Of a stretch of DNA of 21,089 nt, positions 6,460-14,146 are shown one piece after another. A model generated the notes under the pieces. The model ran no database searches. It saw only the letters and a list, made by a program, of their open reading frames with translations, and was not told the origin of the DNA. This DNA is from an uncultured bacterium. GTDB taxonomy: Bacteria > Bacillota > Clostridia > Oscillospirales > Ruminococcaceae. Each line of letters starts with the position of its first letter. Position 1 is the stretch's first letter. The DNA lies in assembly GCA_905215595.1 (NCBI GenBank), contig CAJMQZ010000027.1, positions 1 through 21,089 of the forward strand. The letters are read 5' to 3'. A program made the translations under genes and the position numbers.

Positions 6460-8087
6460 ATGAAGCGTGTTGTCTTGCGTATCGGCTGCGGGGCGGTCTG
6501 CACAGCCCTTGTCCTTGCTTTAGGCTGTGGCTGCGCCCTGCAGCGCCCGCCACCGGCGTGCCGGGCGCTGCAAGCTCTGCCGTTTCCGTGCCCACGGACG
6601 ACAGCGGCAAGCCCCTGTACGACCCCGCCGTGCTGAACGATGGCCGTCTGCGGGTGCTGTACTGCTATGGCCGTTCCGGAAGCAGCACCACCATCCTGTG
6701 CGGCAGCACCCCGCTGCACCAGTCTGCCCGCAGTGAGAACGTCTCGCTGGTGGAGGACAGTGCCACCGGCACCGCAGACTACTGGCTGCGCAGCTGGTCC
6801 GACCCTACCGGCCGGGGCGGACGCCGCACCGCCCTATACGATAAGACCGGCACCGAAGTGCTGTCCTTTGAGGGCGAGCAGAGCGCCACTCTGCAAAACG
6901 GCCTGCTGGTGCTGCAGGAGAGCCGCCTTGTTGATGGCGGATACGTCCCGGAGTCCGGCTACGGCACCTGTCAGGTCATCGACCTTGCCACCGGCGCAGC
7001 GCTGCCGGTGCCGGAGGGCGCATACAGCTGCACCGTATGCGGCGATAAGCTGGTGTTCAGCTGCTACGCCCGACCGGAAGGGCTGGACGATTACGACTGG
7101 GATACCGACTACCAGCAGAACCGCTGGGTGGTGGTGCAGGAGAAGGACGGCACCCCCGTCTACCGCGCCGATGCCGCCTCGGCCTACCGCCTTTTCTACG
7201 ACAGCGACACCCTGAGCGACTGGGTGGAGCTGGACGTTGCCACCGGAGAGGAAACCACCGACCAGATTTTGTACAACGTCCTGACCGGCGAGCAGTGTAC
7301 AGGCTTTTTACAGGTCTACCCGGGCAGTCTTGCCAGCTTTTCCACCGGTGACGGCCGGTACGAGCTGCGGGATATGACCACCGAGGACCGCGGACTGATT
7401 GCCACCTTTGACGAGCAGCCCAGCCAGTATTTCCCGGGCTATGTGGTAACATGGCACAGCGGCGAGGATCACGGCTACGACCTTTACGATTTGGAGACCG
7501 GCGCAAAGACCCCGCTGTACGATGTAGACGCCACCGACAGTACCATAGCCGTCTACGCACTGGACGGCAGCCTGCGGGTGTACAGCAAGGATAACGGCAA
7601 GCTGCTGACCGACACCACTGTAGAGCCGGTGGAGCACCAGCAGCGGGTACGGATGAGCAACTGCGGCAGCGGCTATGTCTGGCTGAAATTGCAGGATAAT
7701 GACCGCTACGAGACCACCGCCACCCGGCTGTACGGCCCGCAGGGGCTTGTCAGCGACCTGACCGCCCTGCAAGGCAAATACAGTTACGTCAACTACCTGA
7801 CCACCGACCCCGACGGCAGACCCATGTTCTACGGCAGCCGCGATGCTGCGGGCAGCGCCTACGGCAACGTATGCGATGTGCTGGATGCAGACGGCAAGGT
7901 AGTATTACAGGGGCTTGCAAGCTGCGCCGGGTACTATTCCAACAGTCTGAATGCCCTGCCCGACCATGTGTTTGCCGCACAGCGGGGCTTCTATGTGGGC
8001 TGGATGGACACAAGCGGCAACTGGCTGTACTGCCAGAGTATTTTCTCGTCTGCCACTGCGGACGATGAACCGAGTTACGGCTATTGA
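6460..8087 (+). CDS. Repeat-rich lipoprotein (beta-propeller-like), broken by a one-base frameshift
   Basis: The signal sequence and the body lie in different frames. The ATG at 6460, with AAAGGAG upstream, encodes MKRVVLRIGC followed by a hydrophobic run and the cysteines of LGCGC, a convincing lipoprotein signal. That frame stops at 6636. The frame one base back stays open to 8087 and encodes about 515 residues rich in short D-x-G, TGxx and YD-L-E-T-G units, resembling blades of a PQQ/WD-type beta-propeller. Adding one C to the CCC at 6536-6538 joins the two as ...CGCAPAAPATGVPGAASS, an ideal lipoprotein linker. No -1 slippery heptamer is seen. So this is either a sequence error or a real null mutation. 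The gene lies 16 bases upstream of the PstS-like gene and probably shares its transcript. No enzyme motif was found. Confidence 0.75.
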
Positions 8088-8103
8088 GTTAGGAGGGCCT
8101 TTT

Positions 8104-9108
8104 ATGAAAAACGCTAAAATTTCCCGCCGCAGTTTTCTGCTGGGTCTTGCCGCCTGCTCCGCTGCCGGGGTGCTGACCGCCTGCAAGGGCACGGATGCGC
8201 CCTCCGGCAGCACCGCTTCCTCTGTGGTTGAGCAGCCCGCATCCTCTGCGTCATCTCCGGCTGCACAGCAGACAGAGCCGTTTCTGACCGAGGAGGAGTT
8301 TCCCCCGCTGGACGGCAGCACCGCCTGCATCCCCCTGATGGCGCAGATGCTGGCCGATACCACCGGCATGGACTTGGAGGAAGCCCGCAGCAGCATTACG
8401 GTAAGCACTACCGCCTACGCATGGGAGAACTTCGGCCTGTACGACACCACCACCCGGATGCTGGTGGTATACGAAGCACCGGACTATGTAAAGGAAGAGC
8501 TGCAGGAGGCCAATGTGCAGCTGGAGCAGAAACCCATCGGGGTGGACGCGCTGGTGTTCATCGTCAACGAGGACAACCCCGTACAGGCGCTTACCCAGCA
8601 GCAGCTGCGGGACATCTACGCCGGAAAGATCACCAACTGGAAGGATGTAGGCGGCAAGGATCAGGAAATCGTTGCCTTCCAGCGCGGCGAGGACTCCGGC
8701 AGTCAGACCCTGTTCAAAAAGCTGCTCATTCAGGGCGGCGAGTTGATGACCCCGCCCTCTGAGCTGGCTCCCGCCGCCATGGGCGAGCTGGTGGACAGCA
8801 TTGCCGATTACAACAACAGCGCTAACGCCATCGGTTTTTCCGTGTATTACTACATCGACCAGATGTATTCCAAGCCCGGGCTGCGGCTGCTGGCGGTGGA
8901 CGGTGTGACCCCCAGCAACGACACCCTTGCCGACGGCAGCTACCCCCTGTGCAACGATTTTTACGCCGTCATCCACCCGGATGCCGCCGCCGACAGCCCG
9001 GAGCGCCGCCTGTACGACTGGCTGGACACCGACGCCGGGCAGGACTGCATCAAAAAGTCCGGCTATGTGGCCGTCGGCCCGCAGACCACCGTCACCATCG
9101 TGGATTGA
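8104..9108 (+). CDS. PstS-like phosphate/anion-binding lipoprotein
   Basis: A 334-residue extracytoplasmic solute-binding protein. The N-terminus has a twin-arginine-like motif (SRRSFL, residues 7-12), a hydrophobic segment and the lipobox LTAC with C27, then a Ser/Ala/Pro linker to about residue 58. The mature domain begins PPLDGSTACIPL (67-78), matching the anion-binding DGST loop of PstS. It also shows the PstS-like stretches QLRDIYAGKITNWKDVGG and QRGEDSGSQTLF. Family members deliver phosphate to PstCAB, but no ABC permease or ATPase gene is in this window, so it may be a sensor or orphan binder. The ATG at 8104 follows AGGAGGG (8091-8097). It is 16 bases after the frameshifted lipoprotein gene and is followed by the PsiE-like gene. 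Confidence 0.85.
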   Translation: MKNAKISRRSFLLGLAACSAAGVLTACKGTDAPSGSTASSVVEQPASSASSPAAQQTEPFLTEEEFPPLDGSTACIPLMAQMLADTTGMDLEEARSSITVSTTAYAWENFGLYDTTTRMLVVYEAPDYVKEELQEANVQLEQKPIGVDALVFIVNEDNPVQALTQQQLRDIYAGKITNWKDVGGKDQEIVAFQRGEDSGSQTLFKKLLIQGGELMTPPSELAPAAMGELVDSIADYNNSANAIGFSVYYYIDQMYSKPGLRLLAVDGVTPSNDTLADGSYPLCNDFYAVIHPDAAADSPERRLYDWLDTDAGQDCIKKSGYVAVGPQTTVTIVD

Positions 9109-9110
9109 AA

Positions 9111-9139
9111 TTGACAGACCTTCTCTCGTCTGCTACAAT
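9111..9139 (+). promoter_or_regulatory. Sigma-A promoter for the PsiE-like gene
   Basis: TTGACA (9111-9116), 17 bases, TACAAT (9134-9139). It starts three bases after the preceding stop codon. The spacer carries the inverted repeat CAGAC (9115-9119) and GTCTG (9128-9132). Confidence 0.8.
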
Positions 9140-9195
9140 AAAGGCAGGATTTTGTCGATCTTTATGCAGCAGAATGCCGAAAGGAAGGTCTTACT

Positions 9196-9726
9196 ATGGA
9201 ACATCCCTCTCGCCCGGTAGAAAGCCACTGGCGCACCTCCCTGCGCAACCGTATTATTCAGGCTTCCAGTCTGCTGGAAGTGCTGTTGTCCGGGCTGGTG
9301 CTGATCGGCCTGCTGCTCAGCGTTGTGCCCCTGATCCGCTGGATGCCCGGCCTGCTGTTCGATGGCAACGAGGCAGAGATCCGCACCTTTCTGGAGCGCA
9401 GCTTGGACATTGTGATCGGCATCGAGTTCATCAAGATGCTGGCCAAGCACAGCCCCGGCAGCAGCCTTGAGGTGCTGCTGTACGCCATTGCGCGCCATCT
9501 GGTGGTGGGACACGATTCCGCCGTGGAGAACCTGCTCAGCGTGGGCGCGATCGCGCTGATCTTCATTGTGCGCAAGTTCTTCTTTGTCCCGGCCTTTGGC
9601 GCACACCTGCCGGACGGCCACCCCGCGCCGGATCTCACCCCCGCCCAGAGCGGCATCCCCGCCGACTGGTTCCGTCGGCGGCATTCCGAAGCAAAGCCTG
9701 AGGAAGAGACCGAGACAAAGGAATAA
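9196..9726 (+). CDS. PsiE-like small membrane protein
   Basis: A 176-residue membrane protein resembling the phosphate-starvation-inducible PsiE family. A hydrophobic segment lies at about residues 25-50 (SLLEVLLSGLVLIGLLLSVV), a more amphipathic helix around 75-95 (LDIVIGIEFIKMLAKHS), and another hydrophobic helix at about 113-131. A basic and acidic cytoplasmic tail ends in PEEETETKE. The ATG at 9196 has AAGGAAGG (9181-9188) 7 bases upstream. PsiE function is poorly known; the link to phosphate rests on the family name and on the neighbouring PstS-like gene, so it is inference. The gene has its own promoter and ends in a strong terminator facing plsY. Confidence 0.75.
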   Translation: MEHPSRPVESHWRTSLRNRIIQASSLLEVLLSGLVLIGLLLSVVPLIRWMPGLLFDGNEAEIRTFLERSLDIVIGIEFIKMLAKHSPGSSLEVLLYAIARHLVVGHDSAVENLLSVGAIALIFIVRKFFFVPAFGAHLPDGHPAPDLTPAQSGIPADWFRRRHSEAKPEEETETKE

Positions 9727-9736
9727 GCATATACAA

Positions 9737-9781
9737 AAACCACCCCGCAGCGGCCGGTGAACGGCTGCTGCGGGGTGGTTT
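9737..9781. terminator. Bidirectional terminator between the PsiE-like gene and plsY
   Basis: A perfect 15-base-pair outer stem (9737-9751 with 9767-9781) with a small inner GCCG/CGGC stem. It has an A-run on one side and a T-rich run on the other. Confidence 0.88.
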
Positions 9782-9792
9782 GTTGTTTTGTG

Positions 9793-10464
9793 TTATTTGT
9801 CCTGTTTTTTGCCGTGACGACCGAAACGATACTCCTTGCCCTCGCGGATGCGCTGGATGTTGGAGCGGTGCATGTAAATGACCATCGCACCCATGATCAC
9901 CGAGCCGATGGTGCACACGGTAAGGTCGGCGGCAGAATAGCCCCGGAACACCCCGTACAGGATGGTGAGCACCGGGTAAAGTGCCGCCATGGTCACGCTG
10001 CCCAGCGATACCATGCCGGTGGGCAGCAGGCAGGCCAGAAAGATGACCGCCAGAAAGGGGATCAGCACCGGCTGGATGGCCAGAATGGTGCCGCCCGCCA
10101 CCAGCACGCCCTTGCCGCCCTTGAAGCCGAAATACAGGGGCTTCAAATGGCCGATAATGGCAAAGATCGCAGCCAGATACACCGCAAGATAGGGCGAGAG
10201 CGTGGTGTTTTCCGGCATCAGGGTGAACAGCCAGCGGCCGATGCACACGGCCAGCACGCCCTTGAGCACATCACCAAAAGCGGTAAGCGCCGCCGCCTTT
10301 TTGCCGAAGGTGCGCAGCATATTGGTCATACCCGCTGCACCGCTGCCGTACTTGCGCACGTCATCGTGGTACAAAAACTTGCTGACGAGGATACCGGTGT
10401 CGATGCTGCCCAGCAGATACGCCTGCACAGCGGACACCACAGCGATGAGAACAGATTTCATCAT
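9793..10464 (-). CDS. plsY: Glycerol-3-phosphate acyltransferase PlsY
   Basis: PlsY moves the acyl group from acyl-phosphate to glycerol-3-phosphate, the first step of phospholipid synthesis, in the cell membrane. The 223-residue protein has several hydrophobic helices and the family motifs: GSIDTG near 19-24, the loop KYGSGAAGMTNMLRT (38-52), GDVLKG (64-69) and GFKGGKGV (113-120). The first loop reads SGAAGMTN where most members have SGNxGATN, a variant worth noting. Two ATG codons are adjacent (10464 and 10461); both are reached by GGGAGG just upstream. The start is 18 bases after the der stop codon, so the two are co-transcribed, an arrangement common in Clostridia. Confidence 0.95.
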   Translation of the reverse strand: MMKSVLIAVVSAVQAYLLGSIDTGILVSKFLYHDDVRKYGSGAAGMTNMLRTFGKKAAALTAFGDVLKGVLAVCIGRWLFTLMPENTTLSPYLAVYLAAIFAIIGHLKPLYFGFKGGKGVLVAGGTILAIQPVLIPFLAVIFLACLLPTGMVSLGSVTMAALYPVLTILYGVFRGYSAADLTVCTIGSVIMGAMVIYMHRSNIQRIREGKEYRFGRHGKKQDK

Positions 10465-10482
10465 CTGAGCCTCCCTGACGTG

Positions 10483-11826
10483 TTATACGTCCTTGGCACC
10501 CACCTCGCCGGAGCCGCGCTCCCGCACGACCAAACGGATGGGCGTATGCTCCAGACCAAAGTTTTCGCGGATCTGGTTGATGAGATACCGCTGATAGCTG
10601 AAGTGGAACAGGTGCTTTGCGTTCACAAAGGCCACGAACGTGGGGGGACGGGTGGAGGCCTGCGTCAGGTAGTAGATCTTCAGGCGGCGGCCCTTGTCGC
10701 TGGGGGGCTGCATCCGGGCGGTCGCGCGGGCAAGCATCTCGTTCAGCACGCCGGTGGGCACGCGGGCACCGTTCTCGGCATCCACATCCCGGATCAGCTG
10801 CATCAGCTTGTTCACGTTGTAGCCGGTCTGGGCAGAGATGAAGATAATGGGCGCATAGCCCATAAAGCTGAAACACTCGGCATAGCCCCGGCGCTGCAGC
10901 TCCATGGTGTTGGTCTCCTTGCCTTCCACAGCATCCCACTTGTTTACCACGATGATGCAGGCCTTGCCCTGCTCATGGGCGTAGCCAGCCACCTTGCTGT
11001 CCTGCTCGGTAAATCCAACAGTGGCATCCACAAGGATCAGCGCCACGCGGCTGCGCTCCACAGCAGCCAGAGCACGCACCACCATGTAGCGCTCCAGACC
11101 ATCGCTGATGTTGCTGCGCTTGCGCAGACCGGCGGTATCGGTAAAGATGAACTTGCCGTAGGCATTGTCCACCGGGGTGTCGATGGCATCGCGGGTGGTA
11201 CCGGCCTCATTGGCCACGATCATGCGGTTCTCGCCCAGAATGCGGTTGGTCAGGCTGGACTTGCCCACGTTGGGGCGGCCGATGATGGCAACGGGGATGC
11301 GGTCCTCCTCCACCACGGTCTCACTGAAGTCCAGATGGGCGCACACGGCATCCAGCAGGTCGCCTGTGCCGTGACCGTGCACGGAAGAAATGGGCATCAC
11401 CTCGTCAAAGCCGAGGTTGTAGAACTCGTACAGCTCCATGGGAGCCTCGCCCACCTTGTCGCACTTGTTCACGGCAAGAATGATGGGCTTATGGCTGCGG
11501 CGCAACACGTGCGCCACATCTTCGTCGGCTGCGGTCAGGCCGTTGCGCACGTCCGTGACCATGATGATGCAGTCGGCGGTGTCAATGGCGATCTGTGCCT
11601 GCTCGCGCATATGCGCCAGAATGCCCTCGGTGGCCTTGGGCTCGATGCCGCCGGTATCCACCAGCAAAAACTCGTGGCCGTTCCACTCGCAGTTGGCAAA
11701 AATGCGGTCGCGGGTAATGCCCGGGGTGTCCTCCACAATGGCAAGACGCTGGCCGCACAGTTTATTGAACAGGGTAGATTTGCCCACATTGGGGCGGCCC
11801 ACCACTGCTACGATCGGTTTGCTCAT
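10483..11826 (-). CDS. der: Ribosome biogenesis GTPase Der (EngA)
   Basis: Der is a tandem two-domain GTPase needed for assembly of the 50S ribosomal subunit. The 447-residue protein has a first G domain with GRPNVGKST (10-18), DTGG (57-60) and NKCD (120-123). A second G domain has GRPNVGKSS (183-191), DTAG (230-233) and NKWD (295-298). A C-terminal KH-like domain runs from about residue 350. Every key GTP-binding motif is intact and the length is normal. The ATG at 11826 is preferred over an upstream in-frame start because AGGAGGA lies 7 bases before it and MSKPIVAVVGRPNVGKS is the standard N-terminus. It lies 50 bases after the DUF512 gene and 18 before plsY, in one operon. Confidence 0.98.
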   Translation of the reverse strand: MSKPIVAVVGRPNVGKSTLFNKLCGQRLAIVEDTPGITRDRIFANCEWNGHEFLLVDTGGIEPKATEGILAHMREQAQIAIDTADCIIMVTDVRNGLTAADEDVAHVLRRSHKPIILAVNKCDKVGEAPMELYEFYNLGFDEVMPISSVHGHGTGDLLDAVCAHLDFSETVVEEDRIPVAIIGRPNVGKSSLTNRILGENRMIVANEAGTTRDAIDTPVDNAYGKFIFTDTAGLRKRSNISDGLERYMVVRALAAVERSRVALILVDATVGFTEQDSKVAGYAHEQGKACIIVVNKWDAVEGKETNTMELQRRGYAECFSFMGYAPIIFISAQTGYNVNKLMQLIRDVDAENGARVPTGVLNEMLARATARMQPPSDKGRRLKIYYLTQASTRPPTFVAFVNAKHLFHFSYQRYLINQIRENFGLEHTPIRLVVRERGSGEVGAKDV

Positions 11827-11876
11827 GGGGTCTCCTCCTTTCTTAAAAGGGGTAAAATACAATAAAAATGGCGTTA

Positions 11877-13214
11877 TCAGCTGCCGTTTTTTCTTCTTCG
11901 GGCAATGTGCAGGCCGCTGCGCAGCAAGGCGCGGGCTTCGTCCCCGCCTGCCGTAGGCAGCACCTCCACCTTTACGCCCAGCCGCTGCCCCAGCTGCTCC
12001 ACCGTGATATCATCCAGGAAGGTGTCCTTTTCCTCCCGCAGCATCACAGCCGGGATGCCCAGCGTTTTTGTGGCAAGGTTGCCGGCGCACTGGGCAATGA
12101 TATCGGTGGCGGTGATGAGGCCGGTCACACCAACATTGCCGCCGAAAAAGCGGTTCTGGATGGTGTGGACGTGCACAGTGATCATGGGGTACTGGCGGTG
12201 CAGCTCCTCCATCATGCGGGTGATGAGGGGCGCTGCCATGGTGCCGGTGACCACGTCCAGCTCCTTGGTGCCATAAACCCGGTGGGGCTTGTCCAGCTCC
12301 GCCAGAAATTCTTCCTCGAACAGACGCAGCATGCCCACGCCGTTTTCCAGCTGGTCGTAGTCCTCGTAGAACGCCGCCGCAGGGATGGGGCGGCCTGCCT
12401 TAAGGTACCATTCATCGCTGGGGTAGATGATGCGCTTGCCGTGGCGGCGCTTGCATTCATCGCCAAATTCTTCCATAATGTCGATGACCTCAGCGCTGGT
12501 CTTTGCATCGTAGGGCACCTGCGGGTACAGATTTTTGCGGTAATCCGTAATGCCGCAGGGCACGGCTGCAATGCTTTGCACCATGGGGGTCAGCTCCAGC
12601 AGGTCGGCAAGGGTGCGGCGCAGCTCATCGCCGTCGTTCACGCCGCGGCAGAGCACCAGCTGACAGTTGACGGCAATGCCGCCCTCCACCAGCCGGGGCA
12701 GGTACTTGAGCACCTCGCCGCCGCGCTTATTGGCCAGCATCCGCACCCGCAGCTGGGGGTTGGTGGTGTGCACCGAGATATTGATGGGCGAGATGTGCAT
12801 CTTGATGATGCGGTCGATCTCGTGATCCTGCATATTGGTCATGGTGATGTAGTTGCCGAACAGAAAGCTCAGCCGCTCGTCATCATCCTTGAAATACAGG
12901 CTCTCGCGCATACCGGGGGGCAGCTGGTCGATGAAGCAGAACATGCAGTGGTTGGAGCAGGAGTGCTTCTGATCGCCCAGATAGGTCTGGAAATCGCAGC
13001 CAAAGGGGCCGCGCTCCGTGCGCTGCACATCCCACTCGCGGATGCCGTCTGCCACCCTTGCTTTCAGGTGGAAGCTTTTGCTGTCGGTGTAGAAATCGTA
13101 GTCCAGACTGTCGTTCAGCTCGTTTTCGTCCACGCTCAGAAGCTCGTCACCCGGGCCAAGGCCCAGCACTTCCGCTTCGCTGCCGGGTTCCACCCGTGCG
13201 ATCTTCATTGCCAC
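11877..13214 (-). CDS. DUF512 family radical SAM protein with N-terminal PDZ-like domain
   Basis: A 445-residue protein of the DUF512 family found in Clostridia and relatives next to der. Residues 4-60 form a PDZ-like domain (PGSEAEVLGLGPGDELLSVD). A radical SAM core follows with CSNHCMFCF, whose C86, C90 and C93 fit the CxxxCxxC rule for a 4Fe-4S cluster. The DUF512 region takes up the C-terminal half (YDQLENGVGMLRLF...TGLITATDII). The reaction is not established for this family. The start is uncertain: GTG at 13214 lies 8 bases from the GGAGG ribosome site, while the ATG at 13208 would be 14 bases away; I chose the GTG. It begins the DUF512-der-plsY unit, although a hairpin but no clear promoter precedes it. 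Confidence 0.93.
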   Translation of the reverse strand: MAMKIARVEPGSEAEVLGLGPGDELLSVDENELNDSLDYDFYTDSKSFHLKARVADGIREWDVQRTERGPFGCDFQTYLGDQKHSCSNHCMFCFIDQLPPGMRESLYFKDDDERLSFLFGNYITMTNMQDHEIDRIIKMHISPINISVHTTNPQLRVRMLANKRGGEVLKYLPRLVEGGIAVNCQLVLCRGVNDGDELRRTLADLLELTPMVQSIAAVPCGITDYRKNLYPQVPYDAKTSAEVIDIMEEFGDECKRRHGKRIIYPSDEWYLKAGRPIPAAAFYEDYDQLENGVGMLRLFEEEFLAELDKPHRVYGTKELDVVTGTMAAPLITRMMEELHRQYPMITVHVHTIQNRFFGGNVGVTGLITATDIIAQCAGNLATKTLGIPAVMLREEKDTFLDDITVEQLGQRLGVKVEVLPTAGGDEARALLRSGLHIARRRKNGS

Positions 13215-13241
13215 CGCATCCACCTCCTTTCAGACAGAACA

Positions 13242-13271
13242 AGAAGGGGAAGGCATGCGCCCTCCCCTTCT
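13242..13271 (-). terminator. Hairpin between rpmF and the DUF512 gene
   Basis: Two 13-base arms (13242-13254 and 13259-13271) pair with one G-U wobble around a 4-base loop. On the minus strand only a weak tail (TTGTTCTG) follows. It could end the rpmF transcript or allow partial read-through, because the ribosome site of the next gene begins about 12 bases later. Confidence 0.6.
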
Positions 13272-13307
13272 GTACATAACACCATTATGCCACCAATTAC
13301 GCGCAAA

Positions 13308-13487
13308 TTAGGCCTTCTTGATGACTTCCTCGCCCTTGTAGTAACCGCAGTTGCCACATGCCTGGTGGGGGAGCTTCAGAGAGCCGCAGTTGCTGCACTT
13401 GACCAGTGCGGGGGCCTCCAGCTTCCAAACATTGCTGCGACGCTTGTCGCGGCGGGCCTTGGAAAGATGTCTCTTAGGTACTGCCAT
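13308..13487 (-). CDS. rpmF: 50S ribosomal protein L32
   Basis: A 59-residue ribosomal protein of the large subunit. The N-terminus MAVPKRHLSKARRDKRRSN is the standard L32 start. Two zinc-knuckle pairs follow, C31-SN-C34 and C44-GN-C47, so this is the zinc-binding form of L32. The ATG at 13487 has the purine-rich GGAGGTG upstream. It lies 26 bases downstream of the DUF177 gene, the almost universal bacterial pairing, and is followed by a hairpin. Confidence 0.97.
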   Translation of the reverse strand: MAVPKRHLSKARRDKRRSNVWKLEAPALVKCSNCGSLKLPHQACGNCGYYKGEEVIKKA

Positions 13488-13513
13488 ATTTTTGCACCTC
13501 CTTGATGGGTTTA

Positions 13514-14014
13514 TCAGTTCAGCAGTGATTTAAGGATTGCGAGCCTTGTGTCTACGGGAGCTTCGGTCGGTTCTGCCGGTTGGCAGGTGCACTCCGCTTT
13601 CTTTTTGCCGCACTGCGGACAAAGTCCGGCGCAGTCGGGGCTGCAAAGCAGCACCGTGGGGATCTGGAACATGAATTCCTGGCTGAGCCACTCATCCACA
13701 TCCAAATGCCCTTTTTCATCCAGCGGAAGCTCGAAATCCGGGTCATCCAGATCCCGTTCCTTGACGGTCCACTCCGTATCGACTGTCTCTTCCCGGGTGA
13801 CCGGGTCCAGGCAGCGGGCGCACTCTCCGTGCACCAATGCGTTTGCCCGCAGTGTCATCCGGATCTCGTCGCCGTCCGTCTCCGCGTCAAACACCGCAGT
13901 GACCGGCTGAGGGATCCTTGCACCGGCATAATCATGAGCAGATAAATCACACTGAAACTCTGCATGATAGGGTTGCCTGCCGGCTGTGATAAACTTTCTC
14001 AGGTCAAATTGCAT
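13514..14014 (-). CDS. DUF177/YceD family protein
   Basis: A 166-residue member of the DUF177 (YceD) family, nearly always encoded just before rpmF and linked to 23S rRNA accumulation and ribosome assembly in the bacteria studied. The central CARCLDPV (65-72) is the family hallmark. The C-terminus has further cysteines (C124, C128, C132, C135, C142, C144) in a CSPDCxGLCPQCG arrangement likely to bind zinc. The ATG at 14014 has a modest GAGGTG ribosome site. A near-consensus promoter about 30 bases upstream drives this gene and rpmF. Confidence 0.93.
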   Translation of the reverse strand: MQFDLRKFITAGRQPYHAEFQCDLSAHDYAGARIPQPVTAVFDAETDGDEIRMTLRANALVHGECARCLDPVTREETVDTEWTVKERDLDDPDFELPLDEKGHLDVDEWLSQEFMFQIPTVLLCSPDCAGLCPQCGKKKAECTCQPAEPTEAPVDTRLAILKSLLN

Positions 14015-14041
14015 AGTACACCTCTAAAAGGCTGCTTTGTT

Positions 14042-14070
14042 AGTATAGCGCCAACAAAGGCCTTTGTCAA
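14042..14070 (-). promoter_or_regulatory. Sigma-A promoter for DUF177-rpmF, with overlapping palindrome
   Basis: On the minus strand, TTGACA (14070-14065) and TATACT (14047-14042) are 17 bases apart. A perfect 14-base palindrome, ACAAAGGCCTTTGT (14054-14067), overlaps the -35 box and the spacer, so a bound protein would block polymerase. Confidence 0.85.
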
Positions 14071-14077
14071 CACCAAA

Positions 14078-14125
14078 ACAGGCAGAAAACCGAAAAAATT
14101 TCAAATTTTCCGGTCTCCTGCCTGT
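14078..14125 (-). terminator. Terminator of the pgi/P-loop gene unit
   Basis: A long imperfect hairpin: ACAGGCAG (14078-14085) pairs with CTGCCTGT (14118-14125), and ACCG (14089-14092) with CGGT (14111-14114), around an A/T-rich top. On the minus strand it runs into TTTTGGTG. It separates this unit from the DUF177 promoter. Confidence 0.75.
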
Positions 14126-14146
14126 TGTAAGCCTACCGTTCGGAAC

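Noticed and set aside
6530..6570. Programmed -1 frameshifting or phase variation at the lipoprotein start
   Set aside because: There is no X XXY YYZ slippery heptamer, and the C-run is only three bases long, too short for typical slipped-strand switching.
9757..11865. A 702-codon open frame on the plus strand
   Set aside because: It lies antisense to plsY and der, has a His/Ala/Gly-rich composition with no motif, and arises from high-GC codon use on the other strand.
11868..13505. A 545-codon open frame on the plus strand
   Set aside because: It mirrors the DUF512 and rpmF genes on the minus strand and has no ribosome site or recognisable motif.
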